A stretch of DNA of 64,000 bases from Malania oleifera (lineage: Eukaryota; Streptophyta; Magnoliopsida; Santalales; Ximeniaceae): assembly GCF_029873635.1 (NCBI RefSeq), contig NC_080420.1, forward strand, positions 57,695,457 through 57,759,456, given 5' to 3'. The notes under the pieces were generated by a model. The model saw only the letters and a list, made by a program, of their open reading frames with translations. It made no database searches and had not been told where the DNA came from. The translations under genes and the position numbers were made by a program. Positions 1-12,106 of this stretch are shown here, one piece after another (the stretch's first letter is position 1; each line of letters opens with the position of its first letter).

Positions 1-2734
1 GTAGTCTCGGTCTGCTTTTACTAAAGCTAGGATAAAGCTAGGATTGAGAGTACATTCATGTGAGGGGAAGGTATTAGCACCCCTATACACCCATTCTACA
101 AATAGTACCTAATTAACTATAAATTAGCTCAAATTGAATCAGATGGTCCTTAATTAACTCCAAAACAATTGAAATTTTAAAAGAGAATGCAAAATCAAGT
201 TCAATTTACGAATGTCTAATAAGACCTCCAAAGGAGGGGATCTTATTAGATAAAGTCCTTCTCAGAACTTATATAGGTGAGGTTTGAAACACCTCTTTTC
301 CTTTTATTTTATTATCGAGTCACACACATGCAAAACATGAAATATTAAACATGTAAAATGATTGCCAAATGCATCAAATTCAAGTAAAAAGGTTCAAAAC
401 ATTCCTAAATTTCTAAAAAAATTTCTAGGATTTTCTATAATTTTTAAAGATTTTTCATCAATTTTCTCCATTTTATTTGTTTTTGGAATTTTTAATTTTT
501 TTTCATTTTTTTAGTCCCTTATTTATGTTTCCTGATTTTCTTGATTTTTTACTATTTTCCCTAATTTTTTTGAATTATATAAATTTTTAAAAACAAATCA
601 GAGCTATACAAGAGGTCAGATCGGATCAACCAATTTGAACTGGGTCAATGAGTCAACCTTAATTGACCTAGGTCAAATCGGGTTGACCCGGTTCAGGAAA
701 GAAAAAGGCGGGAAATAGGATTGGGCTGTCACGTGTCAGCCATCTATAGCGACATGTGGCAGTGGATAGTGCTTTTGAATTTTTTCTTTTCTTTGAAATT
801 TCAAAGTCGGCACGTGACAAGGTGACATCAGCTTGACAACACTCACCATGTGGCAGAAAGCGATGGGTGCAAGGAGGTTGGAAATGGATTGTTGATCCAA
901 CCGTCTAGAGAAAACATAGTTTGGATGGCTAGGATCATGTCATGTCATTTCCCAAATGCGTTGTCTTGGTTGTAACGACCTGCCTAATTTACCACATTAT
1001 CAACCATATTAAACATCATTAACTTAAAATATAATAAAGTCTACTCGAACCCATGGGTAATGGGGATACACCTGTCATACACAGCGGAAACCTAAGCAGC
1101 AGTAAACATAAATTTCAACCACTCAACCATATAACACAATATACCAGAGTACCTACATTCCACCTTATACTGTTTAAATATACAGTCCTCAAAATCACCA
1201 AAAGATGAAACTAGAATCTAATACCAAAAATCAGTTGATCTTAACTCAAAACTTACCCTCCTAGCGGGGTAGTAAAACTATCTCAACGGCGGGCTCAGTC
1301 CGCTTATCTTTCTGGTTTCCCTAAAATGGTTTAAGTTGAGGTGATACACTTCTGAGTAAGGGAAATAAACTAAATACAATTGTGTGGCAACTTGAATATC
1401 TGCGTGCTATAATAAATACACAGTAAATGTCACATGCTTAAAAACACTGATAATATCATAAATGAGTAAGAATTTAATTTCATAATTCTACTAAATCATA
1501 GTGTATCTAACTGTTCATAAAATCATCTAATATAACTAGTAATTCTGAAATTTATCCAGGATGAATAGCTAGCTGATGTCATGTATTACCTTCCATGATG
1601 AGTTATGCAGCCTGAAGGCGGGACCCAACAATAGCTGGTCGACCACTGCCGAGTAAAAAATGTCTGTAAGTACGATGGGCCTGCCACACCCTGGTCTGGG
1701 CTGTCAGGTGGACATCTACAACTCTACACTGAAAGCTATATCGACTATCCTTCTCCCACCCCCTCTACTAGTGGGGGCAGTTAACACAAGTGTGAATTGA
1801 ACTGAACTGTATAGTTATGGTACCGTGCTCCTGATAACTGATCTGAACTATCATCCAAGTTTTGATAACATATAATACATGATAATATACTGTTTGAACA
1901 TAAATATATTAATAACATTTTCTGATTTCTGTAATAACATAAATAATTAAGGCCTTGTGCCAATTACATTTATAACTGCCACCATGCGCCAGAAACATGC
2001 ATAATCCATGGCCTTGCGCTGGCTACCAAACGCGACCTTGCGCCGAACATTTCATACATATTGCTCTGAATAAATGTACTGTTTATCATATATATTTTGA
2101 AATCATAGTTTACTGTATTAACATGTTATTCCTGAAAATAGCTGAAACATGCTTTTTCTGTAAAATTGACTTAACATAATATAATATGCATAAAATAATA
2201 TTCATGCCACACAATACTGAATAAAATCATAAATTCTGTTCTGAAATCATATTTCCTATCATTTCATACTAAAAATACATATTCCTATGTAACAGTAGTA
2301 TTTTCCCAAATATACATTTCCGAAAATATGCTTATATATAATACATGCTTTCTGAACATAAATCTACTATTAAATAATAAAAATTTTCATGAAAAATTAC
2401 TACTTTAGTTACTCCCTTACTTGACTACTGAAAAGCCCCTACAATGTCTAGTCTTACACCCGCAGGGTTTCTCGTTCAACACCTTAAAAAAAATATCTCC
2501 TTGAAAAAAACTTTAGTATTTCTTTGAGTACTACATTTTCTTTAACTGTAGGAAAGACAAATACTAAATAAAAAACCTTACCCTGAATTTGGGATGAAAT
2601 CCAAGTTAACCCCACCAATGATCCACTCCAGCATACTTGAAGAGAACTTTCCTAGGAGTGTTGTGGTGGCCTCGGATCGTCAAACTGGCAAGAATCCGAT
2701 CCAAAATCTTAGAGAGAAGAGGGAAAGGATGAAC

Positions 2735-2735
<1 letters not shown>

Positions 2736-2773
<38 letters not shown>
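2736..2773. repeat. (AG)n microsatellite
   Basis: Uninterrupted AG dinucleotide run inside the solo LTR, on the transcribed side of its TATA box, a position where a 5' untranslated leader would lie. A shorter AG run lies at the equivalent place in the LTR at 21484-21498. Confidence 0.95.
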
Positions 2774-2778
<5 letters not shown>

Positions 2779-2810
2779 GAGTAATTTCTATAGGAAAAAT
2801 CAAGTTTAGG

Positions 2811-2820
2811 CTATTTATAC
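2811..2820 (-). promoter_or_regulatory. TATA box of the solo LTR with upstream GTCGAC array (2852-2993)
   Basis: The minus strand reads TATAAATAGCC here. Upstream on that strand are three exact GTCGAC palindromes at 2852-2857, 2898-2903 and 2988-2993, plus decayed copies such as gttgac and gtcaac. Function as a promoter is inferred from position. Confidence 0.6.
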
Positions 2821-4040
2821 ACCTGCACTCATCAATGAGCCATGTTACTTCGTCGACGAGGCCACGAAGGAAGTTCGTTGACGAATAGCTATTTCTCGTC
2901 GACGAAATTCAAACCTGAAAATAGCATCTTGGTAATTTCTCATCGATGAGATACGTGTCCCCGTCAACGATCCCCTCAAGCGTGTTCGTCGACAAGACCC
3001 CTGTTGAAATTCCAATTACAATTTCCTTTCTTTCTCCTATTATTATTTAATGAATATAATTCCTTCGGATCTCTACACTGGTGATGCCATGTGTCACCTT
3101 CAATACGATGACACTTGTCCTATTAATTTTTTTTTTAAATTTAATATACATATATTTTTAAATTTTTTTTCCTTTTCTTTTCTTCGCTTTTCTTTTCATT
3201 CTGTTTTTAGGTTTTAATTTAAACAATTAAGCATATGTTAGGGCAAACCAAAGATATCCTAGAATTACAAAATATTTTTTTGTCAAGGCCAATTTCAATT
3301 TTCAAAATGCCATTTTTTCAAAAGCACTACCATTCAATTTAATCCTGAATTCTGCCCAAACATTCAACAAGTCTTGATTTTTAAATACTCTACAACATTC
3401 ATCCCAATCATAGTTAAATCAACTCATGCTTTAGTTAAGATGAAAGAGAGAGCATTTGGGCATTTACCTCTTTAGCTATTGTTTGATTATGCCCGAATTC
3501 CTTTCTACAACCTTTACACTTTCCTTTGGTAATCTTCTTTTGCCAAAGTCCTTCCTAATTTTATGTCTTTCAATCTTCTAAGAGCGGTGACTATTTTGCT
3601 TCAATCTCTTCAACCCCTTCTGTCTTACTCCTTTTATTCTTTTTTTTCCTCCCCTTAGCAATTCTCAATCTTACTTTTTGTCTCACTTTTCTCAATATAG
3701 GAAATCCTTCTACCTTCTCCCCAATTTCTCCGTGAGAAACTTTATTTATAGGAAAGGGGAAAAATAACCAATCAATTTGATTGATCAATCAATTTTAAAA
3801 CAAATAATAGTGATTGCTTTTGATTGGTTGATTTTTTATATTTGATTTCATTAACCTATTACTAACTGAAAATTCTCCTTTTTTTTGTGTGTGCAAGTAC
3901 ATTGGAATCTAGGGCCCCTTGAAGCTACTTTTTTTTTTTTTTTCTTTTCATGTATTTATTATTATTTTTATTTTTTGATTACATTAATGAAAATCTAAGG
4001 TTTTTCTAGATAAAGCACCAGATAAAATAGGGTGTATACA

Positions 4041-4054
4041 ACTGCCCCTCTTTA
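4041..4054 (-). other. Polypurine tract of the Tat-like element
   Basis: On the minus strand the sequence AAAGAGGGGCAGT directly precedes the LTR start TGTATACACCC, as expected for the plus-strand primer of a gypsy element. Confidence 0.7.
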
Positions 4055-4286
4055 TATGTTTGTTACTTAGGATGATGAGAAGAGTTGTCTCCTAGCATCC
4101 TATAGTAACAAATCTATAAAGGCAGAAGATAAAGTTTTGGGTCGGACATTATATAGTAAAACCTGGCAAAAGAGAATGTGTGTATTTACAAAAGTGCATG
4201 TATAATTTTTTTTTTTAAATGGAATCTAGGTCAAGCTTGTAGAGTAAGGTGTAAACTATCCTAGTTTATAAAGAGATCACTACACT

Positions 4287-4985
4287 AGATTTGGGAACTT
4301 ATGCCACATGCCTCCTAAGGTAGATGAACCAACACAATTTTGGAAAATGATTACTCGGATATGGGAACTAATGTCACATGCGTCCAAGGTAGACAAACCA
4401 ATAAGATTTGAAAAAATGACTACTTGGATTTGGAAACTAATGTCACATGCCTCCTAAGGTAGACAAACTAACACAATTAATGTCACATGTTTTCAAGGTA
4501 GACAAACCAACAAGATTTGAGAAGACGACTACTCGGATTTGGGAACTAATGTCATATGCCTTCGAAATAGACGAACCAATAAGAATTGAGAAAATGAGTA
4601 CTTGGATTTGGAAACTAATGCCACATGCCTCTAAAGATAGACAAACCAACGAAATTTAAGAACATGACTACTCAGATTTGGGAACTAAAGTCACATGCCT
4701 CCAAGGTAGACAAACCAACAATATCGAGAAGAGGATTACTCATAATTGGGAACTAATGCCACATGCCTCTGAAGTAGACAAACCAACAAAATTTGAGAAA
4801 ATGACTATTTGGATTTGGAAACTATATAATGTCACATGCCTCCAAGCTAGACAAACCAACAAGATAGAGAATATGACTACTCGGATTTGGGAACTAATGC
4901 ACTTGCCTTTAAGGAAAATGAACCAAAAAAATTTAGGAAAATGACTACTCAGATTTGGGAACTAATGTCACATGCTTCTGAATTA
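4287..4985. repeat. Minisatellite, about ten units of roughly 70 bp
   Basis: Units repeat the phrases gatttgggaactaatg, tcacatgcctcc and tagacaaaccaac. There are about ten imperfect copies, with two alternating subtypes (gggaac and ggaaac). It lies in the 3' non-coding part of the Tat-like element, where tandem repeats are common in this lineage. ORFs seen on both strands here are by-products of the repeat. Confidence 0.9.
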
Positions 4986-5225
4986 GAATGTAGACCATAT
5001 CGACCTATGGAAGGAAAAACTAAGGATTAAGGAGAATCAACCCCTATACCCTAAAATAGAAAAATCAAAGTAGTTTGTAGATGACTACTCAGATTGGGGA
5101 GAATCAACCTTTATACCTTAAGTAGAATATAAACGACTCTGGTTTATGGAAGGCAACAAATTGAAGGTATGAGAAGTAAAATGAACACTATTCATAAAAT
5201 ATATGAAAGAAATTTGTATGATATG

Positions 5226-7485
5226 TGTTAGAATTGGTGTATTCCCAAGAAGGGGGGGGGGTGAATTGGGAATTTAAAAATTTCTCCCCTAGGTTCAACT
5301 AGTTTAGCAATAGTATATTCACAACCTAGGGTCTATCTACCCAAATGCGCAGATAAGTATAATTTATGAAATTTAAATCATGCGCATCATTCACACTATA
5401 ACATATACGTGCGGTAAATATAAAGTGCGGCAATATAAACAGACACACAATATGTTATCGGGGTTTGGCCAATTGTGCCTACGTCCTCGTCTCTGACTCA
5501 CAAGCCCGAGGATTCCACTAATAGCTCACTTGACGGGTGGAGTGGTACCGATTACAACCAGATCAATTAGCAAAGGGCTGACCTTAACCTTTACAACCAC
5601 GTCAATTAACGGGGCTGACCTCAACCTACACCTTAACAGGATGGTGCACCTAGCTTTCCTAACCGGGTCTAAGCCAATCTGAGACTATTTCAAAGGGTTA
5701 GTCTCCCTCTTCAGGCCCGTGCCTGGAAATACAACAGTATGTTCACAATCAATGAAATTGGTATAGTGGTTATGCTTTCTTATAAAGCAGATGTGTACCC
5801 AATTACGTGCAATCACATACACCACCAATATGATATAATATGTAAGCTCAATGTGGTTTAATATATCTACTCTCAAATATATTTGTAGTCGATGTAATCA
5901 GTGCGTGAGAGTGCAAACCAGTGTGATCTTTGTATCACAAGATGTATTTAATATAAATTCTTAAACAAAGATATCAATCAACCCTCATATATTTCAACCA
6001 ACAGATTTTCTCAATCGTATAAAGCTCAAGTAATGTATATGCTTGGTTTGCAAAAGGAGTTTAATCTTTGTATTCAGCAAATGATATAAATAAATGAATA
6101 TTGCAACAAAGATTTTTATCACATAAGCAAATATCTTTTCAAAGGTATGTCAAGATAAGTCATATAAGATATTTGAAAATGTTTTGAAAAGATTTTGCAA
6201 TCCAAAAACAAATACACAAGATATTGCAATGAATATGCAATACTCGGAAGTTCAATGGAAGTCTTCTTAGGAGAGACCTATTAACAAAGTCCCCTAAGAA
6301 TACTTAGGTTTGACTCTCAAGAAAAATTGTATCAATCAATCACAAACCAAAGGAGAGCAAACCTTTGGAGTAAACAACACTCAAATCAAACTTAAGAAGG
6401 ATTTTGGCAATAAGAGAATGTAAGTGTGAATGTATGGAGCTTAGAAATGAGTATTATGGATTTTGGGAATTTCAAAGAATTTCTCCTAATCAAGACTGCT
6501 AATTCCATGCTAATTATTCCAAATGAGGGGGTATTTACAGACTTCCCTAAAAATATAACTGTTAAGGACATAAGTGAAATAATTATAGAAGATTTAATGA
6601 TGTTTAGTTATTTTAACCGCGTTAAAAAATCGTTAACTGCGGTAAAAATATGGGGCAATGCGAGAGCACCGATCAACCACGACAAGTTCGGTTAACCGAA
6701 GTTCCTGGGGTTCGGTCGACTGGGCAAGAAATGAGCTGGGAGTTTGGTCGACCAGACTGTATGTCTAAAGGCGATTTTCCCATTTTTGCGAGGTTCGGTC
6801 GACTAGGGTCATTTCGAACTAACTCGGTCGATTGACCAGACCGCTGAGTTCCCGCACGTGGGAACTCGATCAACTAGGGCATTGCAATGTAATTTATTTT
6901 CGGTCGACCATGAGTTCAATAAAGTTGACCCCTGGGGAGTTCGGTCGATTGGGGTCAAATGAACTGCGTGAGTTCGGTCGACCAGCCTATGGTCAACTTG
7001 TTGACCCAGCACCAGTTCGGTCGACCAGACTTTTTTGTACAGGTAAGTTCGGTCGACTGAGTGTGCACATTTTGTGCATTTTAGTCCTATTTCAAGCATT
7101 CAATCACCTTAAACAAATGATCAATCATATGTATGCATGAGTGAGTGTCCTAGGGTCATTTCTTGGTCTTTTTGAAGACACCGAAAAAATTCGGCGTCGT
7201 AATCCCTAAGGTCTTTCTAAGGTCATTTTCATTTTTAGCTTTCCTCACATACCATGCAGGTGATGCATACAAATATTACAAGCTAGACCCTATTTACTAT
7301 TACAGACCCATGATGAATATGGAAATTAAATACAATCATAAATAAGGTCTTCAAGGCTTCAACTTCAACTCCTTGTGCCATCACATTGATATGTCAACTG
7401 TATACCTGCACATATCCTCAAACATGCATCAAATACAACAAGTATTTGTCATTATCAAAACGGGGCGTAACCTATAAGGTCAATA
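5226..7485 (-). repeat. Copia element 1, 3' LTR
   Basis: The 2260-bp LTR begins TGTTAGAATTGG and ends GGTCAATA on the plus strand; the final dinucleotide has decayed from CA to TA. It contains about ten GGTCGAC-type repeats at 6658-7060. A decayed TATA (minus-strand CTGTAAATAC) sits at 6531-6540. A conserved block near 5457-5540 (tatcggggtttggccaa and following) would lie in R/U5. Confidence 0.9.
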
Positions 7486-10400
7486 TTCTCCCCCTTTTTG
7501 ATGATGACAAATACATCATGCAAAAAATATGGGTATAGCCTAAGAAGATTCCCCCTATCAATATGCATTAAATAAACACCAATTTTAACCCAAGTATTTT
7601 AACCCAAATATTAACTAATTTTAACCCAGATATTTTTGCCTCTTCATCTCCCCTTTTTGGCAACAGCAAAAAAGGCCATAAGAATTAAGAACTCTAGGCA
7701 ATGGGTAAGTATAATATTTATACATTATAAGTTTTAAAAAGTTTTTGAAAAATTTTGGCAGAGTGCCGTTTGAAAATAGGACTTTCCAAAACAAATCCTG
7801 TATAAAAATGACCTGTTTTGAGTTTAATAAATCCTAGCAATTTATCCACAACAACTCAAACAGTTCCAGTATCATCAATGCAATAAGACATAAGTACCAT
7901 CAACATGCAGTAGATATGAAAGTTATGCATCACAAACAATAGTCAAGTTTTACAAAGTCTAAGTCAATACAAGATATCAACAGTTATAGTAGTTGTTAGA
8001 CTTGTAAACCCATTTGAAAGCTTCCCCTAAATTTGTGCAAGCTATAAACTTTCTAGGAAGCATCTCTACTGTGCATTAGACCTGTTAGCTACTTATATTG
8101 ATATTAATTATGAGAATTCATTAAATTTTTTACCCAGTATAAGTAATGGAACAAATCAGACTCAAAAAGTAAAACCAATTAATAGTATGAGTCCATGGAG
8201 CTTGGTGAGTTATAATTCTTTTCTCAAGGATGGGGCTTAAACTCCACGGTATAGTCTCAAACATACATAAGTGCGTTTACGCTCAAGAATGAATTTCATT
8301 TAAGCACATCCATCATATGTTCATCCTTCTTAGTATTACTTAGCATGCAAAATATTTTAGGCATTAAGTTCTTACTGATTTCACCTAAGATTGGGACTTA
8401 AATTCCTCTGTATATTTGCATGCACTCTTACTTGAATTAAACTAAAGGATGATGTTCACTTAAGTGCATTTCTTATAGACTCATCCTGTCAATGAATTTA
8501 GCATGCAGCAAATACTAATCATTCAGTGCATATACATGACATATTGCATTTTATTTTTAAATGCACGATAGTCAATCAAGACTATACTCAAAGGTATGCA
8601 ATAGGGGTTCAAAATGGATGACACAACTCAATACACAATGAGTATATGCACAATGAAAAACTCCCCCTAAATCATGCAAATTCCTTAGTTAATGGACCAT
8701 CATCAATATATGAGACGTTTAATTTAAAAGGGATGATGCTCTACCATTTGGGTCTGGAGTGAAATTTCATAACCCAAAGAATTTGATCAAATGGTGTCCA
8801 TGAACTAAGTTCATCCTAAGACACAAAATAAATGTGTACATGTCTTCAAAATAAATAATGGTTTGGATTTCACATGTACTATCCTATGTAATTATTGTGC
8901 ATCCTAGGAAGGGAAATGTGTTGCTTATACTAATCAAAAATTGATTTTACTAGGTATACCAAATAGTATAAGTGGTCCTTTTAATGCAGCTATACTGGTT
9001 ATCTGTTAAGAGATTTTATTATATGTTCAGTATAGTCTTCCTTATAAGCCATAGATGCATCAGAGAGTGTATATTAAGGCATACTTTGGAATTAATGACC
9101 CATGAACATTCCATATCAAATTATAAAGTTTTAAGCACTGGATATAATGTGTAGGGTATTCTTAAGAGTCTCAATATTCAGTAGACGAAAGTGATGCATA
9201 TAAATTATTTATGCACTTCCTATAGGGATGGATTTGAGCCTTTCTAAAAGGTTGATGAGTATGCTAGGATGAAGTTTAATTATCTATTATGTTTCACTCA
9301 TCCTTTCAAAAATGTTTTAACATTAATTTTATCATAATCATCTTTAATACAAGGTTTTATATGGGAAAATCCTGACAGAATTTCGGTAGCATGTCGTTTG
9401 TATATAGGACAATTTCCCTTAAAACCTGTATCTGATAGTGGGTTGTTTTCAACAGATAAGTTATATAAAGCAAGCAACAACCTAATATCCACAACTAGCA
9501 TGCAAATTCTATCACTGCATCCGTCATGCAGGAGGCTTTCAACACAAGCATGCTTTCCAGTAGTTCGATCAACAACTCATAAAAGAAATGAACTATCTAA
9601 TAGATGATATGAGCAATAACTAACAATGGATAGTTATGAGATTAGTGTAGAGTTGTTCTCAAAAGAGCATACAAACATATAAGTATAAATAAGAATTGAG
9701 AATATTTTAATGTATATAATCATGAAAGAATATATGCTCCCCCTGAGTTGTGCGCTAATTCATTTTATGTCTTTTCTTATTTTTCAGATTCTTTAGCCAA
9801 GGGTATTAAGATTTTCAATGATATGTATATATATATATCTTGGCTTTAGATGCTTTCAGCTTAGAGGACCAAAAGGTCACAATAGATATTTCTTTGAGAG
9901 TTCTAAGCCTATATTTGCCTCTTTTCTTATGATTTACAATAGGTGAGAGGCCTAAGTTCAAATGGCTTTGAATGTTAAGGTTCGTGCATAGGTTTCTTTG
10001 AATGTTCTATCATCTAGATTGAGACCTGTATTAATCATTTTAGCCATTTAACTTAATTCACAAAGCTAAAGCTCTAAAAGATTTGATTTAATGTTTGAGA
10101 GCTATGCGTGTGTAGTAGATTAAATACTCTTAAGGATTATAATTTTTGTTAAGTTCAAAGAGTATTCAATATAAGTGGACATGACTCAAGATATTTTCAT
10201 GGAAGTGGATAAGTCCAATCGCTTAGGCAAAGAGCATTTATGAGTATTTGGATTTTCTTGAACAATGCTCTTCGGAGAATGGAAAGTATCCTATCAAGAT
10301 TATCACAATTTAGAACAAGGATACAAACCAAGGAAAGGATGAATCTATACCTGATATGACTGTGGTTTGGTAAATATTTCTTATGGAGCGATTAAACCAA

Positions 10401-10875
10401 AATTAAAGGTTTTACAATTTAAACTCAAAGGGACCAATCCCCTAGTGGATACTTCTAATTTGGTTATAGCTGTGAGAAGCACTCAATATATATTAGTCAT
10501 TTATGATCAATAGTGCTTTAACCCTAGAGTGATGACTTGATTTTGATTTAGGTTTTTCACATTCAAAAGTGAGTTTAGGGTATAGTGATATATGATATAA
10601 GATAAAACCCTAACACTCAATTTTGTGCAAAGGACAACCGTTGCTTAACTTTGTGATTTTCATGTTAGCATTGGTTAAGCATTTAGAATTAAGTACAAGG
10701 CATAGATGCCATGTCCATTTGGAAGTGGTTAAAGAGTCTTAGTATAACAAGATAGTTTAGTGAGTGTGTATACTAAGATTTTCATTTTAAGTAACAATCA
10801 CTTCCCAAACCTACAGTCATCACAACCCCCTAAACCTAAACCTAGGATCTAAGGAAGCATCAATAATTAATTAAT
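7486..10875 (-). other. Copia element 1, non-coding interior and polypurine tract
   Basis: The polypurine tract is at 7486-7499 (minus strand AAAAAGGGGGAGAA). No pol domain could be found in any frame. A conserved motif of roughly 65 bp occurs twice, near 7757-7825 and 9376-9450: gtgccgttt or atgtcgtttg, then gtatataggac, then tttccc and cctgta. The same pair recurs in copia element 2 near 38949-39020 and 39999-40070. The rest is AT-rich with no long ORF. Confidence 0.7.
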
Positions 10876-12105
10876 TTAAATCCATTTTTCCTTAGGACTT
10901 ACGGGGTTTGCTTTGCTGATTATCCATTTCATTTCCTTTTCTAAGCCTCTAGCACTTCTAAGTAAGTAATTAAACCATATATGCCACAAAGTTTTGCAAA
11001 ATAAGCAGGTATTGAATATACGTAAAAGATTGTGCTTATTTATTCTATTTTTCTTCAGTGAGGCTAGACTATTAGATTTAAAGGATGAACCCTTCTTGAA
11101 ATTTTTTTTCTTTTTAACTCTTAAGGGTTTATTATGATTATTCTTTTCATTTTTAATTTCGAGTGAAGCTCTAGAATAATCATCTATTTCTTTTTCTAAG
11201 CAGATAATTTTCAATATTTTCTTAATCTTTCTCTTTTCTAAGATGGCATAATAATCTTTTATTTTTCTTAATTGCTTTGCCATGCTTTTGTTTTTATTTT
11301 TCAAAATGGATTTCTTCTTAGATAACTTTGCTAGAAATTTATTCATTTTCAATAAAGTTTTATCTAACTTTTCATACAAAGGCATGCTTTGATTTATCAA
11401 TTCAGCACATGATTCATCATAAGATATGTCATAGTTATTATATGAATCATTGCATGCAATTTCAACAGTATTATCATAGGGAATATTAGATGATTCATCA
11501 TATGACACAGCATAACATTCAGCATAAGAATCATCACACACATCATCAACAGAATTATCATGGTATTCAATAGAAGATTCAGCAAATGTAGCAACACAAC
11601 ATTCAACACATGAATCCTCAAACGAGCTAGAGTAAGAATCATATACCTCATGTTCTGTTAATGCACTATCCCTGTCACTTACCATTCCCTGAACATCTAA
11701 ACATGACATCTTTGGAGTGATGGTTTCCTTTTCCTAGGTCTCTCCATATCTCTTTTCCAACTCAACCCAAATCTCCCTTGCATTTCTACATGCCATAAAC
11801 TCATGAAAAATATGAGAGTCCAAAGCACAATATAATAAATCCATGACATATGAATTTACATGCAACGAATTAATATCATTTTCTATAGGCATACAAATTT
11901 CATTTACAATCACCTGCCAGGTCCTCCAATTCATAGATTTTACAAATATGCTCATTCTAGTTTTCCAGGCGGTGTAATCAACACCACAAAATGATGAAGG
12001 ACTGAAAGGTGATCGTCCCTCTCTGAATGGGAATGCACCAAATTGAGTCATTGCGATCTTTTTCCAAAAACGTTTAAGTCTAGTGCAACGAAGCTCTAAT
12101 ACCAA
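10876..12105 (-). pseudogene. Copia gag (UBN2-type) with one in-frame stop
   Basis: One minus-strand reading frame of about 410 codons runs from 12105 to 10876, broken by a single TAG at 11734-11736. The N-terminal part has the copia capsid pattern: a GVDYTAWKTRM-like start, a tryptophan-rich middle and the ending WVELEKRYGET. Next comes a Cys/Asp/Ser/Tyr-rich stretch of about 80 residues with repeated YDES- and DSY-like units. A Lys-rich coiled coil follows (EKLDKTLLKMNKFLAKL). The last part is a degenerate zinc knuckle, CLFCKTLWHIWFNY, in which the final Cys has become Tyr, followed by a basic tail. It would package element RNA. An internal Met near 12048 (MTQFGAFPF) could be the real start. 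Confidence 0.75.
12093..12104 (-). other. Primer-binding site, copia element 1
   Basis: The minus strand reads TGGTATTAGAGC, two bases after the LTR end (TAACA AT). This matches the tRNA-Met-type primer site apart from one C-to-T change relative to TGGTATCAGAGC. Confidence 0.8.
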
Positions 12106-12106
12106 T

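Larger units (their letters stand above)
971..3077 (-). mobile_element. Solo gypsy-type LTR inserted in the Tat 3' LTR
   Basis: The 2107-bp block starts TGTAACGACC and ends GGATCTCTACA on the plus strand, so on the minus strand it begins TGTAGAGATCC and ends GTTACA. Flanks are ttggt (966-970) and ctggt (3078-3082), a 4/5 match for a 5-bp duplication. The other Tat LTR lacks this block. A TATA-like TATAAATAGCC sits on the minus strand at 2811-2820. GTCGAC palindromes lie just upstream of it (2852, 2898, 2988). No internal region remains, so it is a product of LTR-LTR recombination. Its ends resemble those of the Tekay-like element at 50133. Confidence 0.75.
1..4040 (-). repeat. 3' LTR of the Tat-like element, interrupted by a solo LTR
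   Basis: Bases 1-970 match 29978-31010 of the other LTR: both contain the stretch tattagcacNcCctatac and the run around ggtccttaattaactc. Bases 3083-4040 match the end of that LTR, 48681-49644: both contain aatttcaattttcaaaatgc and a run ending in ggtgt(a/c)taca. About 160 bp of the LTR lies left of the window. No coding capacity was seen; T-rich runs produce short spurious ORFs. Confidence 0.85.

Noticed and set aside
2606-2803. ORF with an SLSLSL run
   Set aside because: Translation of the (AG)n microsatellite in a solo LTR.
4443-4944. ORFs on both strands over the minisatellite
   Set aside because: Open only because the repeat unit lacks stops in those frames; no known domain.
6658-7060. 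Regularly spaced 30-45 bp repeats resembling a CRISPR array
   Set aside because: Units are short palindromes with irregular spacing inside plant LTRs, and there are no cas genes or conserved long repeats.
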